From the NCBI GenBank assembly GCA_016081115.2, contig JABTTQ020003456.1:930001-994000 (forward strand): DNA of 64,000 nt. The letters run 5' to 3'. Source of the stretch: Rehmannia glutinosa (lineage: Eukaryota; Streptophyta; Magnoliopsida; Lamiales; Orobanchaceae). Shown here piece by piece: positions 1 through 12,875 of the stretch. The number at the start of each line of letters is the position of its first letter. Position 1 is the stretch's first letter. Made by a program: the position numbers and the translations under genes. The notes under the pieces are model-generated. The model saw only the letters and a list, made by a program, of their open reading frames with translations, made no database searches and was not told the origin of the DNA.

Positions 1-3000
1 ATGTTTGTAGTCCTTGTTTGTTGAAATATAGGGGAAAATGTGATAGAAATTTGAGCACAATAACACTTTTTATTTTTTTTTTGTCCATTATGTGATATTA
101 TGAGCAGAAATTAAACTAGATGAGTACTAAGTACTAACAACAATCACAAGATAAAACTCATCTCTCCATATAATAACTCTAATCTCTATCTCTATCTCTA
201 TCTATCTATCTACTTCTTTAAAAGTCTGAATATTTCTGAAATTTTTGAACAGACAACAAAGCCCTTTAGATGAATGGCAAAAAGGTAATTTTCTTCCAAT
301 CACACATTACTTATATTCTATTGGATGTCCTCGAAGGGACGCATCTCTTAGGATTCTGATTATCCCATAATCCATCCAAACCTGAAATAGGGGAAGGGAA
401 CACATAATTGCAAAGGCCAAAATGGATTCTTGGTTCAATTCTTTGGATAATCTAATTGTCGAATCATCAACATCATTTGCCGTAAATCGGTCACTTGAAG
501 AAAGATAAGAAAGATGAGTATGGTAAGGCACAAGAAAATCCAAATGATGCTTCTTTTTCTTATTTTTGATTCTTTCTTTCTTTAAGTTTTTCTTATTCTT
601 TTCGAAATTTAATCGGCTAGTATGAGGAAATTTAATGAATCATACTTTGCAAAACAAGTTGAATTATTGAGTATTTTTTAGACGTTCTAGGGTTTTCTCA
701 CTCCTTCTACACCAATACTATTGTTGTTTGTGTTCTACATATATTCATGACAACTAGCATAGATCTCGCACATTTTTGATTTTGCATTACGCCCTGCATT
801 AATAAACATTGTTGCCAATTAGACTAAGATGTCTTTCTTTTATTAGTTTTGATGGCGAAACCTTAGCTAGGAAAATGAATCACGAAAGAGTTTTCACTCT
901 GTTTTTGCTTTGTCTTCTCTCTAATCGGCTGTATTTGGACTACGATTAGGAAAATGAATCATAAAAGGCATTCTCTCGAATTAGGAAAAGAAACCATAGA
1001 AGGGATTTAATGTCACGAAATCTTATCTCTCTTTGATGGTGCTTCTTTGATCACTCTCTTCTTTCTCTCTCTTTGGACACCCAACTCACTTTGAAGTAAT
1101 AAACGAGGTAGTGTGTGGTTAGGCGTGTGTCTGCATGTGTATATTTAGATTCACTAACTTATCTTTGATGCATGTTTCTCTTTGTTTGGCCACGTACATT
1201 CTAAGATCTAGAATACTCTGAGTGTGGAATCCTTGGATGGATCGTGGTCTCTTAATGTCTATTTGTACTTATTTGTCCATTTAGATGGTGCATTGGCTAC
1301 CGTAAGCATTTTTTAGAGAAAATGTTATAGTTTTGAACATGAGGTACTTATATCAGTATTTGTCATCTAGATAGTTATGATTTTTGTAGTCTAGATAGTT
1401 GGGGAATGGCAGTTTTTCAAATTGGAATAAAAATGAAAATTGATGATTGAGTTAAGACATTATACATAATCCTAAAACTTTAGGTCATGTGTGATGAGTC
1501 TCGCTTGACTCATAGATGAAACCAAGAGTGCTTCCTTCGGGGGTATTAGTATATGATGCGGTGATTATTTATGTAAGAGTGGCATGAAAATAGAAAAGAA
1601 TTGCAGATGATACAATTTTTGCCGTTAGGAATTTTAGAAAGACCAGTAATGGAAACGACAATCAAGATAGAGTATTGATTGGAGTTGTACTGTATCTGAA
1701 CAATGACAATGGTGATTCTATAGTTTTCAATTTCATGGAGCGACAATTCGGATAATTTGGGGAAAACGGCATCATTGTTTTTTATGAAGATTAGCCTAGG
1801 AGAAGGAAGTGTGGGGGAAAGGAGGTATATAGTTCGACAAAAAGTTCTTCTCAGATTAGCGTAGCGAGGCAATGATGTTATAACTTGGGGTGGGCCTATA
1901 CACGAAAAATGGGGTGGGTCAGTATAGAAAAATTATATAAATTTTTAACTAAATTTAATTTTTTAAAATTTTGCTTAGTAAATTATTTTTTTAAAAGAGG
2001 GGGCCAGGGCCCGGGTTGGCCCCCCTAACTACCCCACTGGTGTATTATGCTTTAAAAAATTCTAAAGGTGAAGTTTTTTTTTCCCGGCTTTCTTCCTTAT
2101 CTTAGAATTAAGTTTGTTTATATAATTAATTTTTAATTATTGTGAGGTTGTCAATTGGACTATTCTTATTTTCAATTTTCTTTTGGATAGATTACGTTAA
2201 GAATAAACTCTTTAGATGGCGAAGTATAGAAACCGATATAATTCAAAGACACGTGATAAATACATATTTTTGTAAATAAATTAGGCTCCACCGCTTTTTA
2301 AGGAAATCAATCACTCTCTTAGCATTTTTCTCTCTCCTTATCACAATTTTCCCTCATTTTCTTACTCTTTGTAATTAGATAGAAGCCGTCAATTGCACAC
2401 ACGAGAAAATCAATGTGATTGATCGCTCTTTATAAAGAAAGTGAAAAAAATAAAAAATAAAAAGATAAGTAAAAAGATGGTTTCAATCGGTTCTTGACTA
2501 TGAATGGTTTAACTGGTTTGCCCTGTTCACCCGCAAAAAGCGTTTTTAGGAGCCATCCGGATCGCCACCACCATTCGATGTTGGACCCGTTCGATCCGAT
2601 TTTCAAAGCAATGGTACAGATGCTTGGGCATACAAACATAAAATACTTCAATTTCTCATTGCTTTGAACAAAAGGTACATGACTACAGGTGGTGGTTCTT
2701 GGATAATTAAGTCCATCACCCAAACAATCCCATTTTGAAGGCCAAAGAAGAAAAAGACATTAAGTACATTAACCAATAATACTCGGGGAATATTGCAGTT
2801 GAAACGAAAAGGGATGATGAAAACAAATAAATACCAACAAAGAAGAAAAATAGATGATCGAATTTAAATTTCAAATGATGATAAAAACACTCTTCAAAGT
2901 TTCAAAATGAATGTGCAAAATATTTCACAAAGTAGACAAAGAAGACAGTGAAGACTCTCCAGAAAAGGGAAAAAAAAAGGAGAAGAAGGAGATAGTGAAT

Positions 3001-3413
3001 GTATAACATAAGAGAAGGATTGGTACATGGAACGACCTTTTCTTTTGCTTATATTACTCTTTAGTTTTTAAATATTCATTGAATTTACTTCTATGATAAA
3101 ATCATTTATGCGCTTCTTGATATGTGCTTTTCGGTTCAAAATATATTAACTATGTTTTAATTATTAAGATATAATTCACATGATTTCTAAGTTGTATTTT
3201 AGCCCTACAAATTTTATTTTAAAATCATGACAAATATTACAGAATGGCATATAAGTACAAAAAAATTATATAATACCAATTTCAATTAATTAAGATTTTA
3301 ATTTAATTAAGTCAATAAATTTATATGGATCACATGCAACGCATGCATTTTACTAGAAGAAGGAAATATATAAAATAAAAGAGAATACAAGTTTTTGCAA
3401 CCAAAACTTTGAC
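1..3413. other. AT-rich intergenic spacer
   Basis: No gene is convincing here. There is a (TCTA)/(CTAT) microsatellite near 186-213 and a C/G-rich patch at 1998-2035 that resembles the end of the same kind of hAT-like repeat seen complete at 48209-48469, but its left end is not clear. The short open frames on both strands have no recognisable domain, apart from the weak exon candidate at 311-381. Confidence 0.5.
311..381 (-). other. possible orphan exon (weak)
   Basis: On the minus strand a pyrimidine-rich tract ending CTATTTCAG precedes a 71-bp open stretch that reads like protein (VWMDYGIIRILRD then ASLRGHPIEY) and is followed by a GTAATG donor-like site. The frame also stays open upstream to 543. 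This could be one exon of a gene that continues beyond the left edge, or a captured gene fragment. I do not recognise the product, and no neighbouring exon was found. Confidence 0.2.
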
Positions 3414-3419
3414 AAAAAA

Positions 3420-3481
3420 GAAAAAATTGATAATAAAGTGTAAACTTTGACAATGTTTACACTTTATTATCAATTTTTTTC
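3420..3481. repeat. perfect AT-rich hairpin
   Basis: Arms 3420-3445 and 3455-3481 are reverse complements over about 25 bp (core GATAATAAAGTGTAAAC against GTTTACACTTTATTATC) around a 9-base loop, TTTGACAAT. The stem is perfect apart from the length of an A/T run. It may be a tiny foldback remnant or a palindrome made by replication slippage. A small-RNA precursor is possible but nothing else supports it. Confidence 0.7.
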
Positions 3482-3716
3482 TTTTCTTTGCAACTAATAG
3501 GCTAAATTTGCGAGTTGTTCAACTTGCAACATCGGGTGAGCCGCAGGTTGGAGTATTCAGGAACATGGGTGAATATTCCAACTTTAGCTAGCCGAAAGTT
3601 GCAAAGTGAAAAACCCGCACAATTTAGGTTCTTAGTTGCAAAAAGAAAATTATATTCCAAAGTGTAAAAAGACCAAAGTTTAGATTGCATAAAATTGTTT
3701 GGGAAAATAGCAAAAA

Positions 3717-4122
3717 GGCTTAATTGCAATTTTGGACTTGTAAATATAAGGGTGATATGTTTGGTCTCGTAAGTATCCGATGTAGCAAATTTAGTCCGTA
3801 ATTTTTTTTTATTTTTGTGCAATTTTGGTTCCATAAGTTATAATTTTGTGCAATTTTGGTCCCAAAAGTTACTTCACTAGCTATTTCACAATTTTAGGAC
3901 CAAAATTGCACAAAAATAGAACTTATAAGTCCAAATTGTGCAAACTTAGAACTTATAGGTCCAAATTGCAGAAAAATAAAAAATTAGGGGACCAAAATTG
4001 CTCATATTTTATAGGATCAAGTATGACACCCTTTTATCTTGACCAAAATTACTACACACAATACTTATAGGACTAAATGTGCGACCCACTTATACTTACA
4101 TGACTAGAATTGCAACTAAGCC
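3717..4122. mobile_element. Mutator-like MITE with 9-bp TSD
   Basis: A ~406 bp non-coding element. Its ends are inverted repeats of ~35 bp: GGCTTAATTGCAATTTTGG at the left, matched by the complement of the right end ...GAATTGCAACTAAGCC. It is flanked by TAGCAAAAA (3708-3716) and TTGCAAAAA (4123-4131), 8 of 9 bases alike, as expected for a Mutator-superfamily TSD. The interior is itself a degenerate palindrome built on the phrase ACCAAAATTGCAC. It has no coding capacity. Confidence 0.7.
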
Positions 4123-4225
4123 TTGCAAAAACTAACCCCTCACATTCAGCCTAATTATAAAACACTCCATTCATCTTTCGAAGTACAAATACCGATTGAA
4201 GTTTTCATTTATCTAACAAAAAATA

Positions 4226-4345
4226 CTTTATCTTGAGGGTGCATTTAGGGTGCAAATTTGTAAAATAAAAAACATGTCGAGAGTATTTGTAACTTAAAGA
4301 TAAATGGGTTTCTTGTACTTAGGCTAAACCTCAAGGTAGTTTTTT
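4226..4345. repeat. fragment of the GGGATAATTAC MITE family
   Basis: This stretch carries the family's typical phrases (TGCAAATTTGTAAAATAAAAA, a T-rich 'growth' segment, then GGCTAAACCTCAAGGTAG) found complete in the DXS introns (for example 39239-39621 and 45234-45673). Both ends are decayed and no TSD is recognised. Confidence 0.55.
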
Positions 4346-4530
4346 AATTAATCCAAATTGTTTTCCCTAATAGAAATAGACTCGTGAGAGAAAAAGGGCC
4401 TTCCGATCAAACAATACCATCCCAAAAAGGAAATTTGGATTGTAGAAACAAAAGTTTTCCTCTAGTGATTAATTTTACTACCATCAAATTAAATACGAAA
4501 TAGGTAATTAATTGATTCGACTATCCAAAT

Positions 4531-4666
4531 ATTTTTTTTAATAAGTTGGGAGTAGTGGTTTAAGGAAAGGGGATAAATTTCAAAGAAATTAAAAGATACA
4601 GAGTTCGAACCCGAGTCAACACCCTTACAAAGAGTGCGTGATACTACGTGAGCTATAAGCTCGCGG
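4531..4666 (-). mobile_element. tRNA-derived SINE
   Basis: Read on the minus strand it has an A-box-like TAGCTCACGTAGTA and a B box GGGTTCGAACTC at normal tRNA spacing, and ends in an A-rich tail (T run at 4531-4539 on the plus strand). Imperfect direct repeats flank it: TTCGACTATCCAAAT (4516-4530) and TTCGACTAACCCAAAT (4667-4682). These are the long TSD expected of target-primed insertion. Non-coding; needs a LINE for mobility. Confidence 0.7.
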
Positions 4667-4761
4667 TTCGACTAACCCAAATCCTATTTTATGTAGTTTT
4701 AGTTTCCGTCGATCCTCATTCCATAGGGGACAACATTAGAAAATGTACTAGAATTGCAGAG

Positions 4762-4860
4762 TGTTAGAGTAGTTTAATATTTTGTTATTATTGTGATTTA
4801 TTTGTATTGTTAAGGGTAGTATAGTCTTTTTATTTTTCTTGTAGCCCTAGCTCTATTTAA
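4762..4860 (+). repeat. 5' LTR of outer Copia, first part
   Basis: Matches 28895-28993 of the 3' LTR almost base for base. It is interrupted after TTTAA (4856-4860), the target of the Sirevirus insertion, and resumes at 22986. Confidence 0.85.
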
Positions 4861-5055
4861 TGTAAGTCCAAGTGGCTACAATAATCTAGAGGGGGTGAAT
4901 AGATTATCCCGATTTTTCAGATTTTGCCCTCTTTTTCGAAAGACTCAAGCAAAGATGAAATGCTAAGTGCGGAAAGTAAATAAAGACGCGTCGATTTATA
5001 GTAATTCAACCCACCTAGGGCCTAATCTACTACCACCCCAAGATATCAGGGATGG
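4861..5055 (-). repeat. 3' LTR remnant of the Sirevirus-like element
   Basis: About 195 bp match the first 200 bp of the right LTR (21699-21900) with only small indels. After GGGATGGATT the two LTRs stop matching. The remaining ~1.1 kb of LTR is absent here and is replaced by 5056-5344, probably the element's 3' internal region brought in by a deletion. Confidence 0.75.
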
Positions 5056-6299
5056 ATTACAAGTAAACTATCCGTTTAAAGGCATTTCATACAAAGCTCC
5101 CCTATTTATGAGCATATAAATTAAAGATTATTATAAGTTAAAGGCACAAGCTATAACAAGCTTATATAAGATGCATATAGACATCATTAGCTAAGCTCCC
5201 CCTGTCACAATACTTATAATCTTTCGCAATTGAGTCCATAATACAAGCCATGGACTAGGTATTCTTGGCTTTAGAAAGCCATAGCTTATAGCTTTTATTG
5301 CGAGCTTTTAATAGCTTCTTTTGGCTAACGAGCCAATTTCCTGTTTCTCCCCCTTTGGAATCATCAAAAAGAATGTTAGGATGATAAAAACATCATACAA
5401 TTATATCAAAGTGCGCAAAAGAGACGGTTTATCAACCATTGAGCAATTTATGCTTAAAAATCCAAGGAAAATGGGAGAAATGTATCATGAAGAGTTCATA
5501 CGCTCGTTTTATTTGCCAAAACATGATCTCAATAAGTATAGAAGACTTTTGAAAGCAAGAGAATCATGTAGAAGTTGAAATTTTCATTACGACATTTTAT
5601 CGAACACTTTGTGGGCGTAAAAATTAAAAAAAAGTTGTATATAGCCCTTGCAAATGATTCAAGCCAAAAAAATTTCATCACCAAATTACATCAAACATCA
5701 TACAAAACAACATAATAGCAAAGCTCAACAAGATCATATGCAAAATATATCAAGAATTATACAAGAAAGCCATAAACTCAAGGGTTCAACCCAATTGAGC
5801 AAAGTAAGGAAAATTCTTACCATTTGATCGGAGAAGATGAGCTATGATGATGATAAACATGCTATATAAGGTCCAAGATGTGATTAGAATGCATGAAAAT
5901 CAATTTTGAGAGAAAATTTGTGTGAATTTGGCAAAGGGGACGAAAAATGGCAAAAATAAGGTAAAATGGCGAAAGCTTTCAAGACAGAACCGTTTTAATC
6001 CAAAATATAGCTCGTAGGCGGTCGAGGTTGAGGGCGACCGGTTGCCCTTAACCTCTTTAGCCCACCTGTCTTGCGTTTTTTTAGAAATCCGAATTTTCAA
6101 CCAAAAATCCGATTTTTCGCCCCTAAGTTTTAAAAACATGCAAAATGCAAACATAAACCTCATTCAATATGCATTATGCCTAACCGAGCTCATATGGACG
6201 CAAAAGTCTCGGAAGATAGCGGTTTTGTAAAAATGTCCGCTAATTGATCTTGAGATGGTACAAATGATATCTCAATTTTACGTTTTGAAACACAATCTC
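5056..6299 (-). other. 3' non-coding region of the Sirevirus-like element with polypurine tract
   Basis: On the minus strand the phrase GATGATTCCAAAGGGGGAGA (around 5345-5370) is the polypurine tract typical of Sireviruses, and a second one-like motif, GACAGGGGGAGC, lies near 5196-5210. Several short purine-rich tracts are usual for this lineage. No conserved protein was recognised between RNase H and the tract; an env-like frame is not visible. Confidence 0.65.
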
Positions 6300-8969
6300 T
6301 TAGAAAATGATGTCGAATCTCAATATGTTTAGTACGGTTATGATGAACCGGTTTTGAGCAATATTTATAGCGGATATATTATCACAAAGGATAGGTACGT
6401 TTTCAAAAGAGCATTTGTAATCCGCTAAGGTTTGTTTCATCCAAAAAAAGTTGAGTACAACAAAATGCGGCCTGAAATATATTCGCCGCCGGCCGTTGAA
6501 AGAGAAATACGGTTTTGCTTCTTTGAAAACCAAGAAACTAGGCAATCGCCTAAAAATTGACATGATCGGAAGTACTTTTCCGATCATCAATATTTCCGCA
6601 TAATCCGAATCACTATAACCTTTAAGAGAAAAATTTTCATTCTTTGGATAAAATAAACCATATTGAATAGTGCCTTTCAAATATCGAAAAATCCTTTTAA
6701 CGGCACTCATATGAGATTCTTTGGGATTGCTTTGAAAACGAGCACATAGGCATACGCCATGAAGAATATCCGGTCTACTAGCAAAGCGATTAAATAAAGT
6801 AAACTACCAATCATACCTCGATACTTTGATTCATCCACGGACTTGTCTTTCTCATCTTTGTCAATTTTGACATTTGTTGCCATGGGAGTAGAGACAGTTC
6901 TTCCTTCTTCAATGTCGAACTTTTTCAAAAGTTCTTTTGTGTACTTAGATTGTGAAATGTAAATACCTTCTTGACATTATTTAATTTGGAGTCCAAGAAA
7001 GAAGTTGAGCTCCCCATCATGCTCATTTCAAATTCTCCTTGCATCAACTTAGAGAATTTCTTGCACAAAGAATCATTAGTAGCACCAAAGATAATATCAT
7101 CAACATAAATTTGCACAAGTAAACAATCTTACCCTTTTTCAAAAACAAAGAGAGTTGTATCAACTTTACCTCTTATAAAACCATTTTGTAAAAGAAAAGA
7201 GTTAAGTCTATCATACCATGCACGGGGTGCTTGTTTTAAACCATACAAGGCCTTTTAAGTTTATAAACATCATTAGCCTAGAAAAATTTTCAAACCGGAG
7301 GTTGTTTTACATAGACTTCTTCTTGAATAATACCATTTAAGAAAGCGGATTTAACATCCATTTGGTAAAGTTTGAAATTTTTAAAAAAGAATAGGCAAGT
7401 AAAATACGAATAGCTTCTAAACGTGCTACGGGTGCAAAAGTTTCATCATAGTCAATACCTTCTTCTTGACAATACCTCGAGCTACTAACCTTGCCTTATT
7501 TCGAACAATGTTGCCTTGATCATCAAGTTTGTTCAGGAATACCCATTTTGTACCAATAATAGTTTGAGATGGAGGACAAGGTACTAATTCCCATACATCA
7601 TTTTTCTTTCAAATTGATTTAACTCCTCTTGCATTTCTAAGAACCAATCCTCATCCTTAATGGTATCTTTAGCATTTTTGGGCTCTTTTTGAGAAATAAG
7701 AGCTTTCTCGGCATATTTTCTCCGGTCATCACTTTGTCAGGGGATCACCAATAATAAGATCTTTTGGGTGATCTCCTTAAATTTCAATGCAACGGAAAGA
7801 TCCGAGATATCACCTCTATCTTCTTGAGGATCATTTGAAGTGGACGGTTGATCATTTGATGTAGACGGTTGATCATCAATTTGAACAATTTGTTCAATAG
7901 TATCCTCTTCATCACTTTCATCATTAGGTATTCTTTCAACACCGAAGCTTCATTAAATTTGACATGGATGGATTCTTCAACAACTCCACTAGTCTTATTG
8001 TAAACCCGATATGCTTTACTTTTTGTTGAATATCCCATAAATATCCCTTCATCGGCCTTAGGATCAAGTTTGTCCAATTGATCCTTGGTATTTAAAATAA
8101 AGCATTTACAACCAAATATTTTGAAATAACTAATATTTGGAGTTCTACCTTTCCAAAGCTCATATGGAGTTTTATTCATTTTAGGACGAATATAAACTCG
8201 ATTAATGACATAGCAAGCGGTACTTACGGCTTCGCCCAAAAATATTTTGGAAGTGAAAATTCATTGAGAATGGACCTACTCATCTCTTGTAATGTCCGAT
8301 TTTTTCCTTTCGGCTACTCCATTTTGTTGAGGTGTCCTTGGAGCCGAAAAATTATGAGCATATCCTTTGGTTTCAAAAAATACTCTAAATTCACCGTCAA
8401 ATTCTCCACCTCGATCGCTTGAATAGATTTGATAGTGTCTTCCTTTTCATTCTCAATAAGTCTACACAACTTAACAAACTCATTAACGACATCGCTTTTA
8501 TTGGTAAGAAAAAGAGCCCAAGTATATCTAGAAAAATCATCGACAATAACGAAAGTGTAATGTTTTCCATTTAGACTAGCCGTACCAATATCCCCATACA
8601 AATCAAGGTGAAACATTTATAGGGGTTTGGTTGTGGAAATTTCATTTTTGGCTTAAAGCTACTTTTAACTAATTTGTTCTTTTGACAAGTGTCACATAAG
8701 CCAAGATTTTCAAAATTCAATTTGAGTAGTCCTTTCACATGTTGGTTTTTGTAAATATTTTTCAAATTCTTGTATCCAACATGTCCAAGTCGCCTATGCC
8801 ATAAACTAGTTAAATCATTATTGGCGACTAAACAAGAAATATTTTGACTAACCAAATCACTTGTACAAATTTTGTAAAGATTTCCTTTTCTATTTGCTAC
8901 ACAAATAATTTCACCATTTTTGAGTATTAAAGGAAACATCATAATTTGAATCACAAAGTTGGCTAACAC
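6300..8969 (-). pseudogene. broken pol of the Sirevirus-like element (integrase, RT, RNase H)
   Basis: Minus strand, read from right to left. The pre-integrase zinc domain with LWHRRLGHVGYKNL and CDTCQKNKL lies near 8870-8650. The integrase core contains HLDLYGDIG and VIVDDFSRYTW (8616-8314) and continues with PYELWKGRTPNISYFKIFGC (8239-7784). Decayed RT follows, with YVDDIIFGA at about 7110. The RNase H region has KRIFRYLKGT and GYSDSDYA (6710-6500). Frames change at least five times, so no polyprotein can be made. This order (integrase before RT) is diagnostic of Ty1/Copia. Confidence 0.85.
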
Positions 8970-9202
8970 TTATCAAATTAAACTTAAGCCCTTCAACTAA
9001 AAGAACATTACTAAAGAGAAAGAAAAGAGTTACCAATTTCTCCATTTCCAAGAATTTTTCCTTTGCCATTGCCGAACATGACCATACTCTCTTCTTGGAG
9101 CTTGATGTTGGTAAAAAGTTCTCTCCTCCAGGTCATATGGCGTGAACATCGCATGTCCACGAGCCATTTTGAATCTTCCATTATAGTTATAGCCCCTATT
9201 AC

Positions 9203-9610
9203 CTACAAAAGAATTTCTTTTAGGTACCCTATTATTTTGGGGTCCATGGGGTTAGTCTTGAGACCTTTGGGTCTCCAAACATGTCTAGAGCTATTTCTCA
9301 ATTTGCAATTATTAGCATAATGTCCAACTTTGCCACAATAAAAACAAGTAGGGGTATTATAACTATTAGCACGTACAAAAGTCGGACCTTGGTTATTTTT
9401 CTTAAAAACACTTTGAAATGGCTTATAGCCAAGTCCCAATTTGGAATGTTCACCTCTTTGTGCATCTAAAATTTTTGTGACTTTATCCGTGCTTATGTTG
9501 AAACGATGCACATCATTTTTCAAGCATTCAATATCTTTTGTGCGCGATTCCTTTTCGGTTTCAAGAGAATGAACTCTAGTAAGAGTGAGAGCATGAGCTT
9601 TGTCTAGAGA
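9203..9610 (-). pseudogene. 3' part of Sirevirus gag, second zinc knuckle
   Basis: Minus-strand frame with a coiled-coil-like stretch (LETEKESRTKDIECLKNDV) and the nucleocapsid zinc knuckle CFYCGKVGHYANNC near 9350-9310. It is the downstream half of the gag that resumes at 20446; the Gypsy element with its TTTGT duplication separates the two halves. Two zinc knuckles in one long gag are usual for Sireviruses. Confidence 0.8.
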
Positions 9611-9615
9611 TTTGT

Positions 9616-12600
9616 TGTGAGACCCAACCTCGGAGATCATTGTGATTATATCTAAAATAATTATATTGTATTTTGAACTCACGCTACGACTCATGTAGTA
9701 TAAATATATTTTGCGTTATTTAGTTTTACTTGCGATACTTCTAGTCGATTAAGTAGAATTCATGAATTATTATTTTTAGGAATAGAACATTGTTAGCATT
9801 TTGACTATTTTAGAGGCGATAGTAATTCTTTTAGAAAATCCTAACCCGATACTTGTACTCATTGTCCGAGTTATTATTAATTTTTTTTCCACTCGAAAGA
9901 ATCAAACACTACTCATTTTATTTATTTATTTTGCCTACTCAATTTTTTCCATAAGCTTATTATTATTACTCCTAAATTATAGTAAAACCTCATCATTATG
10001 ATATTTTATTTTATTGCAATTAGCCACTATTCTTGACTTTTCAAAACTCTCATTGTTTGCTTTTCTTGATGGCCGAAATTATAGGATTGGTTTTGATATT
10101 TAAAAATACATCATTCCTCCTAATTGGACAACTATCCAAAGCCGTAACTTTTCAATATTAGCTTGGTGACTAAGTTACATTTCCACCACATGATTAGTTG
10201 CTTGGCCAAGATTTTATCTTCATTTTTTTCTTTTTACCTTTTTTTTTGTATTGGCTGAAACTTTTAAAGGATAAGGAGGTTCTTGATCCTTATCTTATCT
10301 TCCAACTTACTCAAAGAGATAAGGAAAAGAAGGAAACAAAAACATCTTTATCTCTTTTCTCGTTGTCAAAACCCGACATCCAAAATCAACAAATTCCTTC
10401 CAACTTTTATACCATAAAAAAAAAACCTCAAATCATCCTAGTAAATCAGCCATACTAGTTAGACTAAGAAGAAAAGTTATTTCTTGAAGGACCGAGAGGC
10501 CAAAACTGGAATTAAGAGGAAGAAGTTGACCTCAATTTGGTCATCAAGTACCTAACGTAAGTTTAGAGGTTATTTGGAGGATTTTTATGATTTAATTTGA
10601 TGATTATGACCTTAAACTTTAGGTTCATGGTGATATTGTAGGGGTTCTTTTGGAAGTGGAATTGAAGTAAGAAAGTTCCAAGTTTTGTAGAGGTGGGTAA
10701 ATTTTTTGAAACAAAAGTCATTTATGGGTTGTTTATATTTATTTTTTTCAGAAAATTTAATTATCTTTGCATGAAACTAGTGTATATTCATGTGTATGTA
10801 TTGATTGGATTTTGTTATTTGTGAATTTTATGAATTATAATCTATTGGTGAATTTAATTGGAAAATTGAGTCTAATTGTAATAATTGGAAAACTAAAGGA
10901 CTAAATTGAAATGTTAAAAGTTTGACTGTGGTACCTAACTAAAGTTTTAGTACTAAATTGAATGGATTATTAACAATTTAGGATTAATCGTGATGATGAC
11001 AACACAAAGCTTCGAGGGCTATAGTAATGTTTTAAAAACAAATGAGGACTAAAATGAAATTTTCTAAAACTTGTTGATATAGAACTTAAAGTGGACTTAG
11101 AGGTGGTGGATGATTACCAACTGATCATGGTTAAAATTTGTTAATTTTAATTTGTAAGTAGGCTTGGACTAATTTTACATTAATTAAAAAAATAATGGAT
11201 GTCAAATATAATTTGCTAAAACTAAAGGATCGATTTACAATATAAAAAAAAAAAAAAAAAGAAAAATCGAACCCGCAACATGATATTACTATAGTTGCAG
11301 ATTAATTAAGTTATTTATAAAGAAAGAAAAAAACAAAGAATTGAAGAAAAGAAAATCAATTGTCAATTTAGACAATTTAGTGTATCGATTCTAAGTACTT
11401 TGGTTTTCTCTTGTTAACCAAATTATGAAAAGTAAAATCCGAAAAGCTGATCTTTTAAGTGGAGATTGAATTGATAGATTAATTACATGATAACAATTTT
11501 AAATATTCAAATTATAAGCTACCTGGCCAATTAATCGTTTGATCAATTCCATATCATAAATCGATGTTGTATCTTGACTATTTGCTTGGGCCTGTAGCCC
11601 ATTTTAAATTGTTAGGTATGTTATTATGCTTGATTTGAGCATACGTGCCATTATCAAATGGATTGAATTGCCAAATTTGGTGTGATTAATAACTTGATGT
11701 GAAAGTATATAAGATTGAATTGGGGCTAGTGAGGTGGGAGAGTCGTGCACTAGATTGAGTAGGTCGCGCGGTCTTTGTGCGCTCTCCCTGGTCCTAATCC
11801 CACCACTTTGAAGGACGGAGTGTCCAACAGAAGTGGGTCGTAGTATGGGTATATTAGGAATATGACGATCTCGGGTTTTGACCACGCCTAAAGAGACGTC
11901 GAGCCAGTAGTGGGGAAGATATAAGGTAGTTTATGGCTTTAGCCAATATTGATTTGGGAAGATATAAGGTAGAATGGCATAGTGGTTGCCCGATCAACAC
12001 CATCATGACCATTAGTGTTCTTGAGATCCGTATTGTCAGCACTTGCGCGATGGAAATTGATAATTGTGTATATTTCGGTAAGATTACATGAGAATGTTAG
12101 TGGATGTGATGTTGAAAATATTGTGAACAAAATATTTATTTAATCGCACATAATTGATAAATTGCTTGTGTATACGATTTTCGTGCATAATGTTTCACAT
12201 AAGCAATTATTCATTTTATAAATTCAACCCATGTACTTGCTCAACTTTGGAAATATAATCTTTGTATTTCATAAATATACCCACCATTCCCCACCCATCG
12301 AGCTCATTTTGCTCACCCCACATTTTCAAATATTTTTTCGAGAGGTGATAGGCGACACACTGAAAACAAGGAGTGAATATCGCGTCAAAGTGGATCGCGG
12401 ATCTCTTATGGAGAGGTTTGCAAGACATGTAATAGGTTTAAACTATTTTGGGCTCAGATACTTAGTGTGGTTTGTAATTTAAGAATTTGTTACTTAGGAT
12501 GTTTTGGTTTTAAGTTGATTTGGCTAGACTTCCGATGTGTAATAATATCATGTAAATCTTTTTGGATGTTAGTATAATTTTAGTATTAAGTTTTGACCTT

Positions 12601-12647
12601 TCAGAGTTGTACTCTGACGGATTTATGATGAAAATTAGGGCGTGACA
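9616..12647 (+). repeat. 5' LTR of Tekay-like Gypsy
   Basis: 3032 bp, followed at +4 by the primer binding site. It matches the 3' LTR along its whole length; most differences are 1-5 bp insertions or deletions and few are substitutions. An A run at about 11243-11261 and a TATATAAG near 11706 lie within it. The short open frames in the LTR have no protein similarity I can recognise. Confidence 0.93.
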
Positions 12648-12663
12648 GTTGTGGTATCAGAGC
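12648..12663 (+). other. primer binding site (tRNA-Met)
   Basis: TGGTATCAGAGC at 12652-12663, four bases after the 5' LTR, complements the 3' end of plant initiator tRNA-Met and primes minus-strand DNA synthesis. Confidence 0.9.
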
Positions 12664-12875
12664 TTGAGTGTAGAAAGAAACTATACTTGAGCATACTCAG
12701 GATAAGATTCTCTGCCTGTGGACTTAGTGTAACTCGAGGACCTTCAACCTCAGACGTATAGGGTCATTTTTGCAATGCTTAGGTTATTTTAGGTTATGAT
12801 TTTACTTTTTGAGTTTATTTTATATTTCATTTATCGACTAATTCCAACTTTCCATATCTTTAAATTTTTTAATAG

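Noticed and set aside
1998..2040. C/G-rich patch as a CpG island or hAT MITE end
   Set aside because: Only one end resembles the hAT-type repeat at 48209-48469; no partner end or TSD was found.
5321..5578. 85-codon plus-strand frame
   Set aside because: It covers the polypurine-tract region of the minus-strand Sirevirus-like element and has no homology I recognise.
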